Notes under the pieces: model-generated | What the model was told of the DNA's origin: nothing | What the model saw: the letters and a program-made list of their open reading frames with translations, nothing else | The model's database searches: none | Position numbers and translations under genes: made by a program | Assembly: GCA_016271365.2 (NCBI GenBank) | Contig: JADMNL010000022.1 | Coordinates: 224,292,501 to 224,356,500, forward strand | Length of the DNA stretch: 64,000 nt | Origin: Neoceratodus forsteri | Lineage: Eukaryota; Chordata; Ceratodontiformes; Ceratodontidae | Reading direction: 5' to 3' | Shown here: in pieces, positions 57,533-64,000 of the stretch | How positions within the stretch are numbered: the first letter of the stretch is position 1 | Layout of the letters: every line of letters starts with the position of its first letter

Positions 57533-59148
57533 TGTAATGCCGCTAGATGTGGGCGTTGTGAGTGCTTTTGAAGCCTCTAGTGCTGTCTCTTTAAGAGCTG
57601 CCTGCCCGCAGGCTCCAGTGGCTTGTACAAGGGGGACTGGGGTTTCCCTGCTCGAATCCTGCCTGAGCTGCGGTGAAATCACTCCAATTTTGTAGTCGCT
57701 GTAAGCACAAAGGGAGTCTTTCTGATAGATATAACTGTTTGGCTATAATCATTTAGAGTATTAGTGAAATTACAGTTTGTCTAACTTGCTTTAATTTCGG
57801 CTGGGACTTTGTGTGCTTGGCCCCTCCATTTTGGACCTGGACTGTTGAACTGGGCCAATGGGGAGAGAGGGGTAACTAAAATGGAGACTGCTTGAGCCAA
57901 CCAGGATTAGGACACTCTCTTTGGAGCCGGCTGGCCATAGGGGATACAGCCAGTAATTCTGGGAAATGAAGTTCTGGACTGTGATGCCTTTTTGCACCAA
58001 TGAGGGCAGAATTAAGTGACTGGCATCTGCAGCCCACCAATGGGATTGGGTGGTGCCCGAACTAAGATTCCCTACCCAAACTGCCAAGGGGCAGAGTCGT
58101 TGTGGTTGTGAGCGAGGAAAGAGCTCTGGGCTCCTGCACCATTGAGTTTTCACGTGGGAAGTGCATGTGGAAGGCCAGTGTCAGGCAGCTCGAACGCCAG
58201 CAAGTGTCAGACAAAATCCACTAGGCAGCGGTCAAAGGAGGCTGTGCAAAAGCATAGCTACCTACAAGGCTCACCCTGTAGAGGACTGGAGAATCTGCTG
58301 AATCGTGCTCGATCTGTCAGGAAAAGTGAAGCTGCATTGCAACTCCCCGATTTGTTGTGAGTTCGGTCGGGCCCTGGAAGCAGCTGCCTGGTATGGTACC
58401 TCTCTGTGGCTACATATGAATGTGTCGAGTGTTCTTCTACAGGCTGCATCCTGAGAGAGAGAGAATGAGGGAGAACTGTGCTGTCTCCAGAGTTGTGAGT
58501 AAAATATCAGGGTAGCTCCCTGTGCCTTGATTTATTGGATTGCAAGTTTGGGCTGTTTCCCTCGCTGACTGCATTAACTGAGCCTTCTGGCTCTCAACCC
58601 CAAAAGTGTTATTTTACAAGTGTTTATTCTTCAGGGCCCCATCCTGCTGCACTGGACTTGGCTAGCCCTTTATTGCCTGGGTACCCAGTGACAGTGACTG
58701 TTAGGGATGTAAACCTGTGCACAGAGCTCTGATATAGTAGTGTGAATAAGCTAATCAACTTGATTTCCCCTTGTCCTTGTTAATCCCCCCTTGAATAAAT
58801 CAGATTGGTTTTGCAAATATACACTGGCTGAACTATGCGTTTATGTTAAAATACTGCATCTTGGCAATTGTGTTTTGTATCTTATTTCACAGGAGTCTCG
58901 AGAGTTCAGAGGATTACACCTGTCCGGGGGGTAAGTGTATATTGCTGGGGTACTGTTACTAACACGTGGGGGCCACTATTGGGAAGAAAGGGGGGTTGCA
59001 GTGACTCAGAGGGCTGTGACCAAGTCGGTTGCGACTGTCAGAACCCCGACCTCTGGGTGGAGGCACCCACCATTGGATCTAGGCCTCTCAATCTGCTGTT
59101 GGCTGAGCAGGCAGGGGTAGTAGCCCTTGGGATAATGTCCCCTAGGGG
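57533..59148 (+). repeat. Possible long LTR or LTR-like element
   Basis: Starts TGTAATGCCGCTAGATG and ends with the imperfect inverse GTCCCCTAGGGGTTACA (TG...CA rule). It holds a CTTTAAGAG and GC-rich region, a late AATAAA (about 58793-58798) and a donor-like GGGGTAAGTG near 58927. An alternative end is ACTAACA at about 58962, followed by GTGGGGGCC, which faintly resembles a tRNA-Pro primer site. No second copy and no clear target duplication are visible, and no retroviral protein is readable, so this is tentative. Open frames inside are unremarkable. Confidence 0.3.
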
Positions 59149-59329
59149 TTACATATGTATTCCAAACTGATCAATATTAGCATTGTATCTTCATGGGGCA
59201 TGCCAGAGCTAGGAGTCTTCTGTGTTCTAATATGAGCTCTAATATGTTTATCTGTACCCTTTTCCTTATTTGAAACTCAGTAAATGAACATACTAAATTT
59301 GCCAGCAGATAAAGACCTAGAGGTTTATT

Positions 59330-60960
59330 AAGTCTGCTTGAATGTGCAGCTAGCACCACTTATTCTGCAGCTTCCCTTCCCTTCCACCCTTCCCCTCCAT
59401 TGACCCTCCCCCTTGTCCTGTCCCATCCTCTTTTGAAGCAGTCCACTGTTCCACTGGATACTACTTCTGCAGGTAATGCATTCCACCCAACTAACACCCT
59501 CTCTGTAAAAAAGCATCTCCTCATCTCCCTCCTGAGCCACCTCCCTCCAGTCTCATATCATGGTCCCAGTGTCCTTCCCCTCCCTTACTTTGAACAGGCC
59601 TTCTGTACCTGTCTTGTTCATTCCTTTCATGTACTTAAAGGTTTCAATCATGTCCCTCCTGTCCATCCTCTCCTCCAGTGAGTACATGTTCAACTCCCTC
59701 AGCCTGCTCTTGTATGATAAGTCCCCCAGCCCCTTGATCATCTTTGTCACTCTGCGCTGCACCCCCTCCAGTAACCTAATGTCCCTCTTCAGATACAGGC
59801 GCCTGTACTGCACGCAGTACTCCAGGTGTGGTCTAACTAATGACCTATACAGTGGCAGAATCACCTCCTCCCTCCTCAAGGATATACCCTTTGCAATGCA
59901 ACCCAGCATTTTGTTGGCCTTTGCAGCTGCCTTCCTACATTGTGCAGGGTTGTTCATTGACCCTGTAATGAGCTCCCCCAGATCCTTCTCCTTCTCTGTC
60001 TGGGCTAGCTGCAGTCCCCCCAGCCGGTAACATCTCCTTGGGTTCTTCAACCCAAAATGCAGCAACTTGCACATTTTGGCAATAAACCCCAGTTGCCAGG
60101 TGTCTGACCAGGTTTCAGTCTTTGCCAGATCATCCTGCAACCCCTGCCATCCCCCTAGGTCATCCACCACTGCTCCCATCTTGGTATCATCAGCAAACAG
60201 ACTGATCTTGCTCTTGATGTCCAGTGATATGTCTGCAATGAATATCCCAAACAACACTGGTCCCAACACCGCTCGTCACTACCCTTGTGTGTGAGAGCTC
60301 CCAACCCACCACCGCCCTCTGTTGCCTTCCCTGAAGCCAGTTCCCTACCCATCTCACCAGCTGTGCAACCGCCCCTGTGCCTTCTAACTTACTTCCAGCC
60401 TCCCATGTGGCACCGAGTCGAATGCCTTACTGAAGTCCAGATACAGGACATACACTGCACGGCCCCTGTCCAGTTGTCTAGTTACTCAGTCATAGAACTC
60501 CACCAGGTTGGATTGACAGGATCTGCCACATATGAAGCCATGCTGTCTGCTGTCCTGTAGTCCTTTGACCTCCAGGGATGCCACCAGCCTCTCCTTCAGG
60601 ATAGTCTCCGTCAGCTTACCCACGATGGATGTGAGGGTCAATGGTCTGTTGTTCCCCACTTCATATTTAGGGCAACTCTTGTGGAGGGGCACCACATGAG
60701 CCATCCTCCAATCCTGAGGTACACACCCAGAGTATAGTGAGGCATTAAACAGGTCTGCCAAAGGTTCCACAAGGACCTCTGCCAGCTCCTTCAGTACCCT
60801 GGGGTGGATGCCATCTGGGCCTGGCACCTTGTCCAACCTCAGTGCCTTCAAACCCTCCCAAACTCTGATCTCCATGATTTTCCCATCTGTCACCCCCCCC
60901 CCCATTTCTGCCATTCCTCCCCTTGGGTATCACCCCTTCTTATTAAATACTGAACAGAAG
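59330..60960 (-). pseudogene. CR1 reverse transcriptase and C-terminal region
   Basis: 60914-60486: LRLDKVPGPDGIHPRVLKEL, PQDWRMAHVVPLHKSCP, LTLTSIVGKLTETILKERL and QDSRQHGFICGRSCQSNLVE. Then in other frames VLYLDFSKAFDSVPHGRL (motif A). 60269-59553: FGIFIADISLDIKSKISLFA with FADD intact (about 60200-60187), GCIAKGISLRREEVILPLYR, SLVRPHLEYCVQYRRLYL and RRVTKMIKGL. After one more frameshift, CFFTERV and GWNALPAEVV-like blocks near 59520-59450. The RT active site is intact here, unlike in the FADN and FTDD copies. Confidence 0.85.
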
Positions 60961-61157
60961 TAATCATTTAGCACTTTGCCTTATCGCACCCTGCTTCCAC
61001 CCAACCCCCGCTCTCCTTACTATGTGGTGCTTACAGCTCCTTTTCTCCCTGATGTACCCAAAGAAGTCCTTCTCTCTCTTCTTAATGCCTTGTGCCAGCC
61101 TGAGCTCCATAGATGCTTTGGCTCCCCTTACTGCCCATGTCACTTCCTTTGATTCTG

Positions 61158-62233
61158 TCAGGTACTCCTCCCAGTTTTCTTGTACCTCCTAAAGGCAGCT
61201 CTTTTCCTCCTTACCTTTTCCATGACCTCCTTGCTCAACCAGCTCTGTTTCTTAGCCCTAGCCTTCTTGCCCTGGGCCTTGCTGCTGGTTTTGGTTGCCT
61301 CCACTATCCCCAGCTTTATGAGCTCCCATCTCTGGTTAGTGCCCATATTAGGTTGAATTCTGGCTAGGTACCCTTTTACCAGTTCCGCCACCCTCCCAAA
61401 GTTGACCCTCCTGAAGTCCAGCACTCTTGTGCCAGATTCCACTCCTTCCTTGCCCATATCCAATGTGAGCCATACTGAGTGGTAGTCACTCCCTGACAGC
61501 AGTTCTTCCACGGTAAGTTCTCTCACAAACTCCCCATTTGCCAGCACAAGGTCAAGGGTATTCCCTAACCTGGTTGGTTCACTGACCATTTGCAGTAGGA
61601 AGCTGTCCTGGAAGGCATCCAGCAGTACCTGCTCCCTTCTATTCCTGGTTTTTGGGGTACTCCAGTCCACTCCTGGCATGTTGAAGTCACCCACAATCAC
61701 CACACTACCCTTCTCCCAGGTCCTCCTGATCTGTCCCGCTAGTTCCCTGTCTAACTCCTCTGTCTGAGACTCCGGCCTGTACATCACTCCCATTCTGATA
61801 ATCCTATTCTTGGAATCCTGGATTTGCATCCAAAGTGACTCTGTACTACCCTCCTCCTCTTCCTCCCTTACACACTTCAGTCCTTCCTTCACATACAGTG
61901 CTACCCCCTTCCTTTCCCAATCACCCTGTCCCTATGAAATAACCTGTACCCTGGTACAGACAAGTCCCAGTCATTGTATTGGGTGGCCCATGTTTCTGTG
62001 ATGGCTGCAATGTCCACCTCTCCCTCTGCCATGAGCACCTGTAACTCTGCAGTTTTCCTCCCAAGGCTCCTAGCATTAAGGGTAACCACCTTCCACCTCT
62101 CCTCCCCCATTCTGCCCTCCTTTACTAGCATCACCAATAGTACTTGCCATTTGTCCTTTGTCAATGTTATGGGGGGTAATCTCATATGGTTTCCCAACCT
62201 GTGGTCTCTGCATAACTCTTGCCCACTTGCCAC
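61158..62233 (-). pseudogene. CR1 endonuclease (EEP family)
   Basis: 62233-61901 gives WKVVTLNARSLGRKTAELQV (Asn), IAAITETWATQYND (Glu) and LSVPGYRLFHRDR. One frameshift later, 61892-61158 gives GVMYRPES, VVIVGDFNMPGVDWS (Asp and Asn), EPTRLGNTLDLVLAN and LLSGSDYHSVWLTL (Ser-Asp-His). All catalytic blocks of the apurinic-type endonuclease are intact. A Lys/Arg-rich linker (KKARAKKQSWLSKEVMEKVR) leads to the RT. A single frameshift near 61895 separates the two halves. Confidence 0.85.
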
Positions 62234-62249
62234 CCCCCCACTCCTAGTT

Positions 62250-62890
62250 TAAATTCCCAACTTTTTCTATGTACTCCTCCATCCTCTGTTACAACACTTT
62301 CTTTCCCTCCTCACTCAAATGTAGTCTGTCCTTGGCATAGAGACTACTGTAATCCCAGGTCCGTCCCCACTACACCCTCAACAGCCCATACCCTTTAGCA
62401 TGACACCAGGTTCTTAGCCATCCGTTAAATTCCTCTATTCTCAGCTTTCTTGTTGTGCTTGCCTTGGTCACTGGAAGTATCTCTGAAAAAGTTATTGATC
62501 TTCCTTCCCCCCTCACATAATTGTCCTAGTTCCTCAAAGCTCCTCTGAACTATATCTACTGTCTTGTCAGTCAGCTCGTTCATCCCAAGATGTGTAATTA
62601 AATGAGGCTTGTCCCTACCCCTTCTAGCATATTTCAGAGCAGATTGTCCCACCGTTTCTGCTGTCATTCCTGGCATGGCCTCCACCCAAATGTGACTATG
62701 TCTCTTCCCCCTTGCTACCCCATCTGACTCCTCTTAGCATTGAGTCCCCCAGCAGTAAGGTTTCACCCCTCTTACTCCCTGCTTGCTTCCATTCATCTCC
62801 ATCTCTCATTCCCGGCTACTCTTCTTCCTCCTGCACATTATTTTCCCCTTTCGCCCCTGTTGCAATTCTCCCAGCCGAACTTCTTATGAC
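62250..62890 (-). pseudogene. CR1 ORF1 with SGNH/GDSL esterase domain
   Basis: CR1 ORF1 proteins carry an esterase-like domain of the SGNH hydrolase family. Here LLLGDSMLRGVRWG (about 62756-62715) holds the nucleophile Ser in GDS. EAMPGMTAETVGQSALKYAR and PHLITHLGMNEL (62685-62570) hold the H-x-G-x-N block. After frameshifts, AKDRLHLSEEGKKVL (about 62330-62290) holds the Asp...His pair. All four conserved blocks are visible in order, but spread over at least three frames. The role in retrotransposition is unclear even in intact CR1 elements. Confidence 0.65.
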
Positions 62891-63079
62891 TTAAAGAAAA
62901 AGAAGTGGTCTGCAATTTTATTTAAACCTTGGATTATAATTTTTTGGTTAAACAAAAGATTAGTGTTTCAGTTGTGTATGTATATTATGCAGTAGCCCCT
63001 TTTCTGCCAAGGAGACTGTGCTAGAAATATTTATTTAAATATAGGTGAATTAAGTTTCAGCAGTTTTCAATTTATCCCT
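62891..63079. other. Junction between two LINEs
   Basis: AT-rich unique sequence between the 5' end of the minus-strand CR1 and the plus-strand LINE. I cannot place the exact 5' ends. Confidence 0.4.
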
Positions 63080-64000
63080 ATGCAGAGTATAAAGAACCTG
63101 GTTCATTCCTTATCCTGCAGTGCCATCTTGCAGCCATTGTTTCCCTCCCATTTAAAAGAAAATCACATTGAATATAACTGTATACATGTTTTGTTTAATC
63201 TATTTCTGTTCTACACCCTGCATGTCTATCAGGGCGTACCTCATCACCCTGCTATGGTTACTAACCCTATCTCTTATACTATCCGGCGACATTGAGATCA
63301 ACCCTGGTCCATCTCTGCATCCTGTCATAACCTTGCCCCCGCCACCACTCTCCCTAAACCGATGGACTAACTTTCGCCCACCTGAATGCTAGGACCCTTA
63401 TGGCCAACCTCCCTGACCTCCAGACTTGGATCTATACTAACGTCCCGGATGTCCTCGCCATCACAGAAACCTGGCTTAAGCCCACAGTGGCTGACTCTCA
63501 GTGCCACTTTCCTGGATACAGCAGCTAACCCATTATCGACGTCTGGCACTAAAAGGTGGCCTTGCCCTCTACTTCAAAACTCACCTAAACATTACCCTTC
63601 TGCAGGACCCCTTCTACCAAACTGTGAAATCCTGCACTCCTAGCTTCTTGGGGTGTAAAGAAACTCCATATTTTTGTGCCTTATAACCCCCAAAAATGCT
63701 ACACAAGGCATCACTGAACTCCTAGGGTTTCTGCCTACAAGTTACAGGCAAGAATGACATTATCTGCCTTGGTGATTTTAACCTTGACTGGTCCGAGAAA
63801 ACTCAGCTAACCTATCCTCCTTAGCTAGCAAGGCAAATCTATCCCAGCTCATACATGAACCCACAAGGGTCTCACGTGGGGGCAACTGTGCCACCCTCCT
63901 TGACTGGATACTTACTAACAGGACGGAATATGTTGCCTCAGCCGGTGTGCTACCTGACACAATTAGTGACCGCTATCCCATCTACTGTGTCTGGAACACT
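63080..64000 (+). mobile_element. L2/CR1-like LINE 5' part with 2A motif, cut by window end
   Basis: 63168-63392 encodes MSIRAYLITLLWLLTLSLIL, then SGDIEINPGPSLH (2A core at 63288-63311). The next frame has FAHLNARTLMANLPDLQTWI, DVLAITETWLKPTVADSQ (Asn and Glu of the endonuclease) and HFPGYS. A further frame near 63755-63960 has ICLGDFNLDWSEKTQ, LSQLIHEPTRV and LLDWILTNRTEYVA. The RT would lie beyond the window. At least three frameshifts. Same layout as 23104-24210 but clearly divergent in sequence, so it belongs to a different subfamily. Confidence 0.75.

Larger units (their letters stand above)
59270..62890 (-). mobile_element. Near full-length CR1 LINE
   Basis: Minus-strand element with, in order, an ORF1 SGNH esterase region (62890-62250), endonuclease (62233-61158), RT (60930-59830) and C-terminal region (59830-59330). 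The 3' end near 59270 has CTTTATCTGCTGGCAAATTT and GTATGTTCATTTACTGAG. This is the two-ORF structure of CR1-clade LINEs. Frames are broken in several places, but catalytic motifs are well kept, so it is moderately young. 5' limit near 62890 is estimated. Confidence 0.88.

Overview
The window looks like nuclear DNA of a non-mammalian vertebrate. The one host immune gene segment is a germline T-cell receptor V segment: split leader, V exon and a heptamer-23-nonamer recombination signal, at 15349-14839 on the minus strand. Nearly everything else I can identify is transposable-element DNA: L2/CR1-type and L1/Tx1-type LINEs, a Ty3/gypsy LTR element, a MIR/CORE-SINE, many foldback (MITE-like) DNA elements, minisatellites and one very long hAT transposon. 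This mix fits a repeat-rich amphibian or reptile genome. I cannot name the species. There are no bacterial operons, no CRISPR and no single-copy multi-exon host gene that I can recognise.

Layout. 0.6-6.0 kb: an old minus-strand L2-like LINE, split inside its endonuclease by a deleted gypsy element (2953-5847; LTRs, tRNA-Leu-type primer site, AAGAG target duplication). 6-14.8 kb: LINE remnants, a MIR-like SINE and two foldback elements. 14.8-15.35 kb: the T-cell receptor V segment. 17.3-20.1 kb: a CA microsatellite, foldback elements and a hairpin-rich tandem repeat. 21.28-26.7 kb: thirteen ~85-bp monomers, then an L2-like LINE that opens with one more monomer and carries a 2A-type motif (DVELNPGP) before its endonuclease.

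27.67-37.60 kb: a 9.9-kb hAT element with a perfect 8-bp target duplication. It holds a decayed BED-zinc-finger transposase on the plus strand, two internal tandem arrays, a 543-bp foldback, and a second gene on the minus strand encoding a BED finger, a proline-rich linker and a coiled coil. That BED domain resembles the one in the transposase. 38.9-54.3 kb: LINE fragments, a 63-bp minisatellite, tRNA-headed SINE-like copies and foldback elements, one of which has arms that look like duplicated coding sequence.

54.7-64 kb: a CpG-decayed tRNA-Val pseudogene abutting a truncated CR1-like LINE, a Tx1-like fragment, an LTR-like stretch, a near full-length minus-strand CR1 (SGNH esterase ORF1, endonuclease, RT), and at the window end another plus-strand LINE with a second 2A-type motif (DIEINPGP).

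How the parts relate: the LINEs encode endonuclease and reverse transcriptase for target-primed retrotransposition. The hAT transposase would cut and paste through the terminal inverted repeats, with the antisense BED protein as a candidate regulator or co-factor. The V segment would be joined by RAG to J or D-J segments outside the window. All reading frames of transposons here are interrupted except short stretches, so I treat them as fossils. All positions come from reading the sequence by eye; no alignment or database search was run.
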